The position numbers and the translations under genes are program-made. 64,000 nt of DNA from Aldehydirespirator sp965116865. Lineage in GTDB: Bacteria > Actinomycetota > Acidimicrobiia > Acidimicrobiales > Aldehydirespiratoraceae. This document shows, piece after piece, positions 35,454 through 44,122 of this stretch. The stretch lies in assembly GCA_965116865.1 (NCBI GenBank), contig OZ220727.1:1798001-1862000 (forward strand). Direction: 5' to 3'. Each line of letters opens with the position of its first letter. Within the stretch, counting starts at the first letter, position 1. The notes under the pieces were generated by a model. It was not told the DNA's origin and did no database searches. It saw only the letters and a program-made list of their open reading frames with translations.

Positions 35454-37106
35454 TCAGACATTGGGCACCGGCGCCAGGTCGCTGATGTCGGGCAGCCGGG
35501 GATTGCGGCCGGCGGCTCTCGCCATAGCGGCGGCGACCAGCCCGCTGAAGAGGGGGGCCGGCCGGTTCGGCCGGCTCTTGAACTCCGGATGGGCCTGGGT
35601 GCCGACCCAGAATGGGTGGCCGTCCAACTCGATGAACTCCACCAGCCTCCCGTCGGGAGACTCGCCGCTGAGCACCATGTCCGACGCCTCGAAGCGGCTC
35701 CGGTAGCGGGGGTTGAACTCGTAGCGATGGCGGTGCCGCTCCGACACCACCTCCTCTCCGTAGACACGGGCGACACGCGAGCCGGCTCGAAGCTGGGCCA
35801 CGTAGGCGCCGAGACGCATGGTGCCGCCGTAGTCGGTGACGCCGCGCTGGCTGTCCATGAGGTCGATCACCGGATTCGGCGTCAATGCGTCGAACTCGGT
35901 GGAGTTGGCGCCGGTCAGTCCCAGCGCGTTGCGGGCGTACTCGATGGTCATGGCCTGCATGCCCAGGCACAGGCCGAGACACGGGACCAGATGCTCGCGG
36001 GCATAGCCGGCGGCCGCGATCTTGCCCTCAACACCCCGCTCGCCGAAGCCTCCCGGAATGACGATGCCGTCCAGGCCGCGCAGCCGCCCCGCGACGAGCA
36101 GCCCCTCCACATCCTCAGCCTGCACCCACTCGATCTCGATCCCGGCACGATGCTGGATCCCGGCATGGTTGAGAGCCTCGATCACCGACAAGTAGGCGTC
36201 GGGCAGACTCACATACTTGCCGATCAAGCCGATCCTCACCGGTGCCGAAGCCTCGCGGACCCGCCCCACCAGAGCCTCCCACTCGGTCAGGTCCACCGCC
36301 CGGTCGTCGAACCCGAGCTGCCGGCACACCACCTCGTCGAGCCCCTCGTCCCGCAGGACCAGCGGGATCTCGTAGAGGCTGGCCGCGTCGGGGCAGGTCA
36401 CCACCGCCTCCGACGACACGTCGCACAGGTTTGATATCTTCAGCTCCAGATCCTTGGTGAGCGGCGCCTCGCACCGGCAAACGATGGCGTCGGGCTGCAC
36501 GCCCCGGGAGCGGAGCTCGGTAACGGAGTGCTGGGTCGGTTTGGTCTTCTGCTCGCCGGAGGGCCCGATGAACGGCACCAGCGTGACATGCACGTAGCAG
36601 ACGTTGCCCCGGCCGACGTCGAGGCGGAACTGCCGGATCGCCTCGAGGAAGGGGAGGATCTCGATGTCGCCCACCGTGCCGCCGACCTCGGTGATGACGA
36701 CGTCGACGTCGTCGCCGGCGAGCCGGGCGATGCGGCGCTTGATCTCGTCGGTCACATGGGGGATCACCTGCACCGTGCGGCCGAGATAGTCGCCGCGGCG
36801 CTCCGCGGCGATCACGTCCGAGTAGATCGACCCGGTGGTGCCGTTGGAGTCGCGGGTGAGGCTCCCGTCGATGAAACGCTCGTAGTGACCGAGATCGAGG
36901 TCGGTCTCGCCGCCGTCGTCGGTGACGAACACCTCGCCGTGCTCGAACGGGTTCATGGTGCCCGGATCGACGTTCAGGTAGGGGTCGAGCTTGAGCATCG
37001 TCACCCGCAGGCCCCGGGCCTTGAGCAGACGGCCGAGCGACGCTCCGGTCAGTCCCTTGCCGAGACCGCTGACTACGCCGCCGGTGACGAAGACGTGCTT
37101 TGTCAT
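35454..37106 (-). CDS. pyrG: CTP synthase
   Basis: A 550-residue amidotransferase. The N-terminal synthetase domain begins MTKHVFVTGGVVSGLGKGLT, with LKLDPYLNVDPGTMNP and the conserved GGTVGDIE. The C-terminal class I glutaminase has the cysteine in GLCLGMQAM and the His-Glu pair in AHPEFKSRP. It makes CTP from UTP, ATP and glutamine. ATG at 37104-37106 with a possible -10 (TAGAGT) 9 nt upstream. Full length, all residues present. Confidence 0.97.
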   Translation of the reverse strand: MTKHVFVTGGVVSGLGKGLTGASLGRLLKARGLRVTMLKLDPYLNVDPGTMNPFEHGEVFVTDDGGETDLDLGHYERFIDGSLTRDSNGTTGSIYSDVIAAERRGDYLGRTVQVIPHVTDEIKRRIARLAGDDVDVVITEVGGTVGDIEILPFLEAIRQFRLDVGRGNVCYVHVTLVPFIGPSGEQKTKPTQHSVTELRSRGVQPDAIVCRCEAPLTKDLELKISNLCDVSSEAVVTCPDAASLYEIPLVLRDEGLDEVVCRQLGFDDRAVDLTEWEALVGRVREASAPVRIGLIGKYVSLPDAYLSVIEALNHAGIQHRAGIEIEWVQAEDVEGLLVAGRLRGLDGIVIPGGFGERGVEGKIAAAGYAREHLVPCLGLCLGMQAMTIEYARNALGLTGANSTEFDALTPNPVIDLMDSQRGVTDYGGTMRLGAYVAQLRAGSRVARVYGEEVVSERHRHRYEFNPRYRSRFEASDMVLSGESPDGRLVEFIELDGHPFWVGTQAHPEFKSRPNRPAPLFSGLVAAAMARAAGRNPRLPDISDLAPVPNV

Positions 37107-37121
37107 CGGAATCTCACTCTA
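37107..37121 (-). promoter_or_regulatory. Possible leaderless promoter of pyrG (-10 TAGAGT)
   Basis: TAGAGT on the minus strand (37116-37121) stands 9 nt before the ATG, with no ribosome-binding site between. A weak call: actinobacterial pyrG can also be read from recN upstream, but the array in between may have separated them. Confidence 0.4.
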
Positions 37122-37145
37122 TCCCGCCGGCGACCCGGCCCCGCG

Positions 37146-37340
37146 GACACTGCGACCCGCCCAGGCTCGCACCGACCGCACGACCACCCCCAGACCCGAC
37201 GCACCAGCACAACCCCGCACCAGCACGACCGCACGCGGCCCGACGCACCAGCACAACCCCGCACCAGCACGACCACCCCCAGACCCGACGCACCAGCACA
37301 ACCCCGTGCCAGCACGACCGCACGCGGCCCGACGCCCCGG
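37146..37340. repeat. Irregular tandem array, 43-45-bp half units
   Basis: Alternating blocks share CGACGCACCAGCACAACCCC and differ in their tails (CACGACCACCCCCAGACC or CACGACCGCACGCGGCC). It begins about 12 bp after the recN stop and fills the 245 bp between recN and pyrG. Confidence 0.9.
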
Positions 37341-37351
37341 GTGACGCACGA

Positions 37352-38938
37352 TCACGCTCGGCGGCAGGCGGCCGCGGCTGCCAGCAGTTCTTCGGCGTGC
37401 TGTCGGGCCGACACCGACTGCGGCGATCCCGACAGCATCCTCGAGAGCTCGGCCAGCCGATCCTGGCCCTCCAACGCCCGCAGACCCACCAGCGGAGTCC
37501 CGCCGACCTCGGACTTCTCCAGCGCCACATGGTGGTCGGCGTGGGCCGCGACCTGCGGGAGGTGGGTCACGACGATCACCTGGTAGTCGCCGGCCAGCCG
37601 GGCCAGGCTGCGGCCGACAGCCTGCGCCGCGGATCCGCCGATGCCCGCATCCACCTCGTCGAAGACCAGCGTCGGCGGCCCCGCCGTGAGCACCAGCCTC
37701 AGCGCGAGCATGGTCCGGGCCAGCTCCCCTCCGCTGGCCACTCCGCTCAACGGCAGCGGCGCATGGCCCGGATTGGCCGCAAGCCTGAACTCGACCCGCT
37801 CCCCCGCGTCGCCGTCGACGGCGACGTCCAGGCGGGCAGAGGCCATGGCGAGCCCGGCCAGATGCGCCTCCACCGCGGCCGCCAGCCGCGGCGCGGCCGC
37901 GGCGCGCTCGCCCCGCACACGCGACCTCTCGGCCGCGAGGCGCTCCGACACATCTGCTCGGCGCCGCTCCAGGACGAGGGCCCGCTCCTCGTGGGCCTCC
38001 AGTTCGGCGAGGCGTTCCCCGGCCCGTGAACGGAAGTCGAGCACCTCGCCCAACGTCGAGCCGTACTTGCGCCGCAGGACAGCCAGAGCCTGCCGCCGGT
38101 CGCGCAGAGCGGCGAGAGCGGCCGGGTCGTCGTCGATCGCCTCGGAGCGAGTCCTGGCCTCGGCTGCGATGTCGGCGACCTCCGCGGCAGCGTCGGCGAT
38201 GCGGCCCGCCAGATCCGCGAACGGCGCCCGGCCGGCGAGAGCGGCCTGGGCCCGGCCCAGTCCCTCCGAGACCGAGCCGTCGGCGCCGAGCAGCCCGATC
38301 GCCCGCGTGGCGGCGTCGCGGTGCGCGGCCGCGTCGGCCAGCACCGACTCGTCGGTGTCGAGGCGCTCGTCCTCGTCGGGGCCGGCGACGGCCGCGCCGT
38401 CGATCTCCGCGACCTGATGGCGCAGCAGGTCGATCTCCCGGAAACGGGCCCGGGCGTCTCCGCCCGCTCCGGCGAGACCGGCGTCGATGGCGCGCAAGTC
38501 GCCGGCGAGACCCTCGAGTCCGGCGGTGCCGACTGCGCCGAACCGGTCGAGGGCGGCCCGCTGGACACCGCCCCGCAGCAGCGACTGGTGGGCGTGCTGG
38601 CCGTGCAGGTCCACCAGCTCCCGGCCCAGTTCGCCGAGGGCGCCCACTGTGGCGAGATGCCCGTCGATGTAGGCTCGGGACCGGCCGTCGGACGGGACGA
38701 CGCGGCGGATCACCCTCTCTGCGCCGTCGATTACGAAGCGTCCCTCGATCTCGGCTCGTGACGCGCCGGGCCGCACCATCGCCGAGTCGGCCCGGCCGCC
38801 GGTGAGCAGGTCGATCGCGCCGACGACGAGCGTCTTGCCCGCGCCGGTCTCACCGGTGACGGCGGTCATGCCGGGGCCCACGACGACGGACAGCTCGTCG
38901 ATGACGCCCATGTCGCGCACGACCAGTTCAGTCAGCAA
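37352..38938 (-). CDS. recN: DNA repair protein RecN
   Basis: A 528-residue SMC-like ATPase. Walker A GETGAGKT is near residue 31. Two long coiled-coil arms rich in R, A and E occupy about 150-370. The signature LPLSGVASGGELARTMLALR and Walker B LVFDEVDAGIGGSAAQAVG follow, then VIVVTHLPQVAAHADHH. It acts in double-strand break repair. TTG start at 38936-38938 after GGGGGAGGA, a strong ribosome-binding site that fixes the start. Length is slightly below the 550-590 common elsewhere, with no missing motif. It follows nadK, 68 bp away. Confidence 0.95.
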   Translation of the reverse strand: MLTELVVRDMGVIDELSVVVGPGMTAVTGETGAGKTLVVGAIDLLTGGRADSAMVRPGASRAEIEGRFVIDGAERVIRRVVPSDGRSRAYIDGHLATVGALGELGRELVDLHGQHAHQSLLRGGVQRAALDRFGAVGTAGLEGLAGDLRAIDAGLAGAGGDARARFREIDLLRHQVAEIDGAAVAGPDEDERLDTDESVLADAAAHRDAATRAIGLLGADGSVSEGLGRAQAALAGRAPFADLAGRIADAAAEVADIAAEARTRSEAIDDDPAALAALRDRRQALAVLRRKYGSTLGEVLDFRSRAGERLAELEAHEERALVLERRRADVSERLAAERSRVRGERAAAAPRLAAAVEAHLAGLAMASARLDVAVDGDAGERVEFRLAANPGHAPLPLSGVASGGELARTMLALRLVLTAGPPTLVFDEVDAGIGGSAAQAVGRSLARLAGDYQVIVVTHLPQVAAHADHHVALEKSEVGGTPLVGLRALEGQDRLAELSRMLSGSPQSVSARQHAEELLAAAAACRRA

Positions 38939-39006
38939 CTGCGTCCTCCCCCAGATATACCGGCACCCGCCGGCGCGGCTGCGGCACCGCGCGCCCGCGG
39001 GCGGTG

Positions 39007-39864
39007 TCAGCGGTCATTGAGGCCGAACTTGGTCTTGAGCACCTGATGGAACTTGCGGGTGCCGAAGGTCACCAGCCGGGCCGAGTGGGGCGAAGCGGAG
39101 CAGACCACCTCGTCGTGCTGGTCGAGTTCCGCCAGCCGGCAGCCGTCCACCGACAGCACCGCACCCCGGTCCGAGAGGACCTCGAGCTGCAGCCGCGTCT
39201 GCGACGCGACCATCACGGAGCGGTCGAAGAGCATGTGGGGCGAGACCGGTGTGAGCAGCAGGGCCCGATGGGTGGGGTCGATGACTGGTCCTCCGGCGGA
39301 CATCGAGTACGCGGTGGACCCGGTCGGCGTAGCCACGATGAGGCCGTCGGCCACGTAGGTCGTGAACCGCTCGCCGTTGAACGACACGCCCAGGCGCAGC
39401 GCATAGGACGCCGCGGGCCGTTCCACCACCGCCTCGTTCAGGGCGACTCTTCGCCTGCGGCCCCGCCCGCCGCCGGCATCGAACTCCACCGTGAGCAGCA
39501 TCCGTTCGGAGATACGGTGATCACCGGCCAGCACCCGGTCGATCGCCGCGTGGGCGTCGGCCGGCGCCACCTCGGTGAGGTAGGCCATCCGTCCGAAGTT
39601 GACACCGAGAATCGGGACTCCCGACTCGCCTACGAGATCGACGGCGCGCAGTATCGAACCGTCCCCGCCGAGAGTCACCACCGCGTCCAGTCCCGACGCG
39701 AACTCCGCCCTATCGACCCGCAGGTCGGGACAGGACGCCGCGGCGGCCTCCTCGGCAGGCATGCATGCCCTATGGCCCCGCGAGGAGAGCCACACCGAGA
39801 GGTCGCGGGCCGCGGCGGCGGCCTCCGGGCGGCCCTGATGCACGATCAGGCCGACGACCGCCAT
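39007..39864 (-). CDS. nadK: NAD kinase
   Basis: A 285-residue enzyme that phosphorylates NAD to NADP. GGDGS is at residues 66-70; the NE motif (VALNEAVVER), then TPTGSTAYSMSAGGPVID and a final beta domain follow. ATG at 39862-39864, only 5 bp from the tlyA stop. It belongs to the tlyA-nadK-recN run that is conserved in M. tuberculosis and many actinobacteria. No anomalies. Confidence 0.96.
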   Translation of the reverse strand: MAVVGLIVHQGRPEAAAAARDLSVWLSSRGHRACMPAEEAAAASCPDLRVDRAEFASGLDAVVTLGGDGSILRAVDLVGESGVPILGVNFGRMAYLTEVAPADAHAAIDRVLAGDHRISERMLLTVEFDAGGGRGRRRRVALNEAVVERPAASYALRLGVSFNGERFTTYVADGLIVATPTGSTAYSMSAGGPVIDPTHRALLLTPVSPHMLFDRSVMVASQTRLQLEVLSDRGAVLSVDGCRLAELDQHDEVVCSASPHSARLVTFGTRKFHQVLKTKFGLNDR

Positions 39865-39869
39865 CGGTC

Positions 39870-40685
39870 TCAGACCCCCGAGAGCCGGGTCGCGTCGACC
39901 ACGGCCCGCTCCACAGCCGTTTCGAGGGCAGCGAGTCCCTCGGCGCCGCGGCGCACGTCGGCGTGCAGCAGGAACTCGACGTTTCCCTCGGCGCCGGTCA
40001 GAGGCGAGACCATGACCCCCATGATGGCCGCTCCGGCACCGTCAGCGGCGCGGCACGCCCCGAGCAGCGCCCGCCGCCACACCTCCGGGTCGCGGATCAC
40101 GCCGCGGCCCCGGTCGGCGTCGGCCCGGCCCGCCTCGAACTGCGGCTTCACCAGCGCCACGATGTCGGCGGTCGCCAGCCGGCACAGGTCGGCCATCACC
40201 AGGCGCAGCGAGATGAACGAGACGTCGGCCACGACGAGTTCCGCCGGCCCGCCGACGGCTTCGCCTTCGATGCTGCGCACGTCGGTGCGCTCCAGCGACG
40301 CCACCCGCGAATCGGCTCGCAATCGCTCGTGGAGTTGGTTGCGGCCCACATCGACGGCCGCCACCTCGACGGCGCCGTGCTGGAGCAGGCAGTCGGTGAA
40401 CCCGCCGGTCGACGCGCCCACGTCGATGGCCCGGCACCCCGCCACGGAGATGCCGAAGCCGGCCAGCGCGGCATCGAGCTTGTGCCCGCCCCGCGACACG
40501 AAACGGGGCGGGTCGCCCCTCACCACCACCGGCTCGCCCGGGCCGACCAGGCGCGACGCCTTGACGGCCGGAGCTCCGCCCACCGTCACCCGCCGCTGCT
40601 CGATGAGTCTGCGGGCCTCGCCGCGGCTTCCGGCCATGCCGCGGCGAACGATCTCAGCGTCGAGTCGGCGGCGCCTGCCGGTCAT
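39870..40685 (-). CDS. tlyA: TlyA-type rRNA 2'-O-methyltransferase
   Basis: A 271-residue protein with an N-terminal S4 domain (RLDAEIVRRGMAGSRGEARR) and an FtsJ-like methyltransferase domain. The latter has FVSRGGHKLDAAL, the SAM motif DVGASTGGFTDCLLQHGA, and LVKPQFEAGR. TlyA methylates ribosomal RNA and in mycobacteria its loss gives capreomycin resistance. The ATG at 40683-40685 matches the family start; the open frame continues to 41000 but without similarity. First gene of the tlyA-nadK-recN-pyrG run. Confidence 0.95.
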   Translation of the reverse strand: MTGRRRRLDAEIVRRGMAGSRGEARRLIEQRRVTVGGAPAVKASRLVGPGEPVVVRGDPPRFVSRGGHKLDAALAGFGISVAGCRAIDVGASTGGFTDCLLQHGAVEVAAVDVGRNQLHERLRADSRVASLERTDVRSIEGEAVGGPAELVVADVSFISLRLVMADLCRLATADIVALVKPQFEAGRADADRGRGVIRDPEVWRRALLGACRAADGAGAAIMGVMVSPLTGAEGNVEFLLHADVRRGAEGLAALETAVERAVVDATRLSGV

Positions 40686-41115
40686 GCCGGGCCGTCCCCA
40701 GGCACGCCCACCATCGCTTCGAGCGGCACAGCGGCCCAATATAGGCAACGAAGTCCGCCGTGCCGGCCACAACGAGTGCCGCGTCGCCAAGTGTCGGACC
40801 GGCCGGCCGGCGCTGCCGACGCCGTCTGCCACGAGACCGCCATACGAGCCCTGCAAGCTGTGCGGCGGCGCCGGTGAGCATCCCCCTTCCCCACGTTTTC
40901 GCGCAGGCTCACAAACATGGCCAGGCCCACAGCCAGCGCGGCCGGCGGCCGCGACGTAGACGATCCTGCGGCGGCGACCCGCCCGCGTGCGGACTGGCAT
41001 GGACCGCAGCGGCGAAGGGGTCGACCGACCCGCCCGCGTGCGGACTGCCTGCCTGAGCGATCGTCGATGCCATGGCGGGCATCGACCGACCCGCCCGCGT
41101 ACGGACTGCCTCGGC
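40686..41115. other. Intergenic stretch with an ISL3-type end and short repeats
   Basis: No gene seen. CCCCACGTTTTCGCGCAGGC at 40889-40908 matches the ISL3-type ends at 26105-26123 and 28193-28212. A unit CGACCCGCCCGCGTGCGGAC occurs three times (about 40976, 41027, 41087; the last with one mismatch). The remaining sequence is GC-rich and unassigned. Confidence 0.6.
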
Positions 41116-41129
41116 TAGCCTCGCCGGCC
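41116..41129 (+). promoter_or_regulatory. Likely leaderless promoter of the amidohydrolase gene (-10 TAGCCT)
   Basis: TAGCCT at 41116-41121 is 8 nt before the ATG, with no ribosome-binding site between. The hexamer and spacing match those before ispH. Confidence 0.5.
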
Positions 41130-42386
41130 ATGGCCCGAAGCAACGCTGGTCGCCAGATGCTGGAGATCGACGGCGACCGCCTGTTGCGGCGGCTGCGGGA
41201 ACTTGCCGAGATAGGCCCGATCCCCGGCGGGGGCAACAACCGCCTCGCTCTCACCGACGCCGACAAGGAGGGCCGCGACCTCGTGGTCGCATGGATGCAT
41301 GACCTCGGCCTCGAAGTGAGCATCGACACCATCGGCAATGTCGTGGCTGTCCAGCCCGACAACGGCCGAGGCCCGCCGGTGATGATGGGCTCCCACATCG
41401 ACACCGTCGCCACCGGCGGCAAATACGACGGCAATCTGGGTGTGCTGGCCGCGCTGGAGGTGATAGAGACCGCGATCGGCAGCGGCGTCCGCCTCCAGCG
41501 CCCGCTGGCCGCGGCCTTCTTCACCAACGAGGAAGGCTCCCGCTTCCCGCCCGACATGATGGGCAGCCTCTGCCACACCGGGGCGCTGACCGTCGAGGAG
41601 GCCATGTCGACCACCGACGCCGACGGGATCACGGTAGGCGCCGAACTGGACCGCATCGGCTACCGGGGCCCGACCCCGTGCCCGGGTCCGGCGCCCTACG
41701 CCTTCGTGGAGCTCCACATCGAGCAGGGGCCGGTGCTCGAACGCGACGGCATGAGCATCGGCGCGGTCACCGGCGTCCAGGGCATCTCATGGACCGAGAT
41801 CACCATCACCGGCCAGTCGAACCATGCCGGCACCACCCCGATGGGCATGCGGCGCGACGCGGCGCTCGCCGCCGGCGAGCTGGTGGTGGCGGTGCGGCGC
41901 ATCGCCGACGACATGGGCGGCACGCAGGTCGCGACCGTCGGCGCCCTGAGACTGCACCCCGACCTCGTGAACGTGGTGGCGGCCCGGGCCAGGCTCATGG
42001 TCGACCTGCGCAACACCGACGACGACGACCTCCAGTCGGCCGAGCGGCGCCTCCAGACCGAGGTCGAGCGGGTGGCCGAGTCCAACAGCGTCGAGATCGA
42101 CACCAAATGGGTCGCCCGCTTCGAGCCGGTGGTGTTCGACCCCCGGGTGGTGGAGCTGGTCGAGTCCAACGCGTCGGCGCTGGGGCTGCCGGTGCGGAGG
42201 ATGCCGTCGGGGGCGGGACACGACGCCGGGATCCTCGCCGGGGTGTGCCCGGCCGGCATGGTGTTCGTCCCCAGCGCGAAAGGCATCAGCCACAACCCCG
42301 CCGAGCACACCGAGCCCGCCGACCTGATCGCCGGAGCCAACGTGCTGCTCAACACCGTGGTCGCTCTGGCAACCGACGGAATCTGA
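41130..42386 (+). CDS. M20-family amidohydrolase (hydantoinase/carbamoylase type)
   Basis: A 418-residue zinc-dependent enzyme of the N-carbamoyl-amino-acid hydrolase / allantoate amidohydrolase / beta-ureidopropionase group. Metal ligands: H89 and D100 (GSHIDTVATGGKYDG), E134/E135 (NEEGSRF), a histidine in VELHIEQGPVLE and the late ISHNPAEHTEPAD. NHAGTTPMGMRRDA is the lid-domain signature. The family releases ammonia and CO2 from carbamoyl or ureido compounds. ATG at 41130 chosen for the family start. The next gene in the same direction is an ammonium transporter 165 bp away. The exact substrate cannot be told. Confidence 0.88.
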   Translation: MARSNAGRQMLEIDGDRLLRRLRELAEIGPIPGGGNNRLALTDADKEGRDLVVAWMHDLGLEVSIDTIGNVVAVQPDNGRGPPVMMGSHIDTVATGGKYDGNLGVLAALEVIETAIGSGVRLQRPLAAAFFTNEEGSRFPPDMMGSLCHTGALTVEEAMSTTDADGITVGAELDRIGYRGPTPCPGPAPYAFVELHIEQGPVLERDGMSIGAVTGVQGISWTEITITGQSNHAGTTPMGMRRDAALAAGELVVAVRRIADDMGGTQVATVGALRLHPDLVNVVAARARLMVDLRNTDDDDLQSAERRLQTEVERVAESNSVEIDTKWVARFEPVVFDPRVVELVESNASALGLPVRRMPSGAGHDAGILAGVCPAGMVFVPSAKGISHNPAEHTEPADLIAGANVLLNTVVALATDGI

Positions 42387-42551
42387 GGATCGAGCCAAGA
42401 GGCGGTTCGCAAGACATCTGCAAATCGGCGACAGGAGGCGTCTCTCTATGACCAAGCCGATGCAACGGGCTGGCCAGCGTTCCTGGGACCGGTTCCCAAT
42501 GCTATTGTCGTGTCCGGCCTTGCCTGTCGCCGACACAAGGAGGCTTCCTGC

Positions 42552-43946
42552 ATGATCCCCATTCACAGCCGCGGATTGAAAGCAGCAGGCGCAGCGCTGC
42601 TCTCAGCGGTGTTCCTGCTGGGTCTTCCGGCCGTCGCTCTGGCCAGCGAGGCAGAGGGCAGGGCGCCGGGCCTGCAACGCGAGGAGCTGCAGTTCATACT
42701 GAACACCTTCGCCTTCCTGATCTGGGGCGCGCTGGTGATGTGGATGTGCGCCGGCTTCACGATGCTGGAGTCGGGAGCGGTGCGCACCAAGAACGCCTCG
42801 ATGATCTGCCTCAAGAACATCGGCATCTACTCGATCGCCGGCCTGGCCTACTATTTCGTCGGCTACAACCTGATGTACGTCGACGTCGGCGACGTGGTCG
42901 GCTCGTTGCGGTTCCTCTACGGGCCGTCGGACGCCGAGCTGGCCCTGCTCGACGGCGCAGCCGAAAACCTCGGCGACGTGGTCGGCAACGGCTACGCGGT
43001 CATGTCGGACTGGTTCTTCCAGATGGTGTTCGTGGCCACCGCCGCGTCGATCGTGTCGGGCGCCATCGCGGAACGGATCAAGATGTGGGCGTTCTTCCTG
43101 TTCACCCTGATCCTGACCGCCTTCATCTACCCGATAGTCGGATCCTGGTTCTGGGGCGGCGGCTGGCTCCACGAGATGGGCTTCGTGGACTTCGCCGGAT
43201 CGACCATCGTCCACAGCACCGGCGGATGGGCCGCTCTGGCCGGGGTGACAGTCATCGGACCGCGCCTCGGCAAGTTCCGCAGCAACGGCACGGTCAAGCC
43301 CACCCCGCCCTCCAACGTGCTGGTGGTGACGCTGGGCGTGCTGATCCTGTGGCTCGGCTGGTTCGGCTTCAACGGCGGCTCGCAGCTGGCGCTCGGCAGC
43401 GCGGCCGACGCGGTGGCCATGAGCAACATCCTGGTCAACACCAACCTGGCCGCGGCCGCCGGCGTGGTGGCCGCCCTGGCGGTCTCGCGGCCGGTGTTCG
43501 GCCGCATGGACCTCTTCGCGGGCCTCAACGGCGCGCTGGCCGGTCTGGTCTCGATCACCGCCGCGCCCGACATCACCGAGCACTGGTGGGCGGTCATCAT
43601 CGGCGTCGTCGGCGGCGTGGTCTGCACCACAGCCATCAAAGCCTTGGAGAAGCTGAAGATCGACGACGTCGTCGGCGCGATCCCCGCCCACCTGGTGTGC
43701 GGCATCTGGGGGACGCTCGCTGCCTGCATCGCGGGCGGCGCCAGCTTCGGCACCCAGATGATCGGCGTGTGCGCCGTCGGCGCCTTCACGTTCATCGTCT
43801 CGCTGATCGTGTGGAAGTTGATGGACCTGACGATGGGCCTGCGGGTGGGCGCCGAAGCCGAGCGCCTAGGCCAGGACACCGCCGAACTGGGCATCGAGAC
43901 TTACCCCGAATTCGTGCTCATGCCAGAAGAGTTCGACGAAGACTGA
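42552..43946 (+). CDS. amt: Ammonium transporter (Amt/MEP/Rh family), second copy
   Basis: A 464-residue paralogue of the protein at 29848-31239, with the same landmarks: MWMCAGFTMLESGAVRTKN, DFAGSTIVHSTGG, DDVVGAIPAHLVCGIWGT. The N-terminus is again a signal-like segment ending near ALASEAEG. I chose the ATG at 42552, nine bases after AAGGAGG, rather than the longer frame from 42510. No glnK next to it. The two copies are alike throughout, pointing to a lineage-specific duplication. The upstream amidohydrolase suggests it may recover released ammonium. Confidence 0.95.
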   Translation: MIPIHSRGLKAAGAALLSAVFLLGLPAVALASEAEGRAPGLQREELQFILNTFAFLIWGALVMWMCAGFTMLESGAVRTKNASMICLKNIGIYSIAGLAYYFVGYNLMYVDVGDVVGSLRFLYGPSDAELALLDGAAENLGDVVGNGYAVMSDWFFQMVFVATAASIVSGAIAERIKMWAFFLFTLILTAFIYPIVGSWFWGGGWLHEMGFVDFAGSTIVHSTGGWAALAGVTVIGPRLGKFRSNGTVKPTPPSNVLVVTLGVLILWLGWFGFNGGSQLALGSAADAVAMSNILVNTNLAAAAGVVAALAVSRPVFGRMDLFAGLNGALAGLVSITAAPDITEHWWAVIIGVVGGVVCTTAIKALEKLKIDDVVGAIPAHLVCGIWGTLAACIAGGASFGTQMIGVCAVGAFTFIVSLIVWKLMDLTMGLRVGAEAERLGQDTAELGIETYPEFVLMPEEFDED

Positions 43947-43953
43947 CCATCCA

Positions 43954-43981
43954 GGCGGCTGCATCGCGCGGTGAAGCCGCC
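43954..43981 (+). terminator. Possible terminator hairpin after amt
   Basis: GGCGGCT (43954-43960) pairs with AGCCGCC (43975-43981), loop 14 nt, eight bases after the stop. No T tract. The following 140 bp to 44122 contain two related 35-bp blocks (core GTGCCGCCCCTTTTGCGCGG) that may also form stems. Confidence 0.35.
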
Positions 43982-44122
43982 GGCAGCCGGCGCGCGAGCG
44001 CCAGGCGCGGCAACCGTCGGTGCCGCCCCTTTTGCGCGGGCGCAGCGGCGCAGCCGTCGCCCGCGGCCCCAGCGCGGGTGCGGCAACCACCAGTGCCGCC
44101 CCTCTTGCGCGGGGCTGGGTCC

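Noticed and set aside
42484..42498. TGGGA-CCGGT-TCCCA inverted repeat as an operator of the second amt gene
   Set aside because: Only five base pairs per arm and no second site; not enough to claim regulation.
29848..43946. The two ammonium transporters as arms of a recombining repeat
   Set aside because: They are clearly related at protein level but their DNA differs at many positions, so they are unlikely to be efficient recombination partners.
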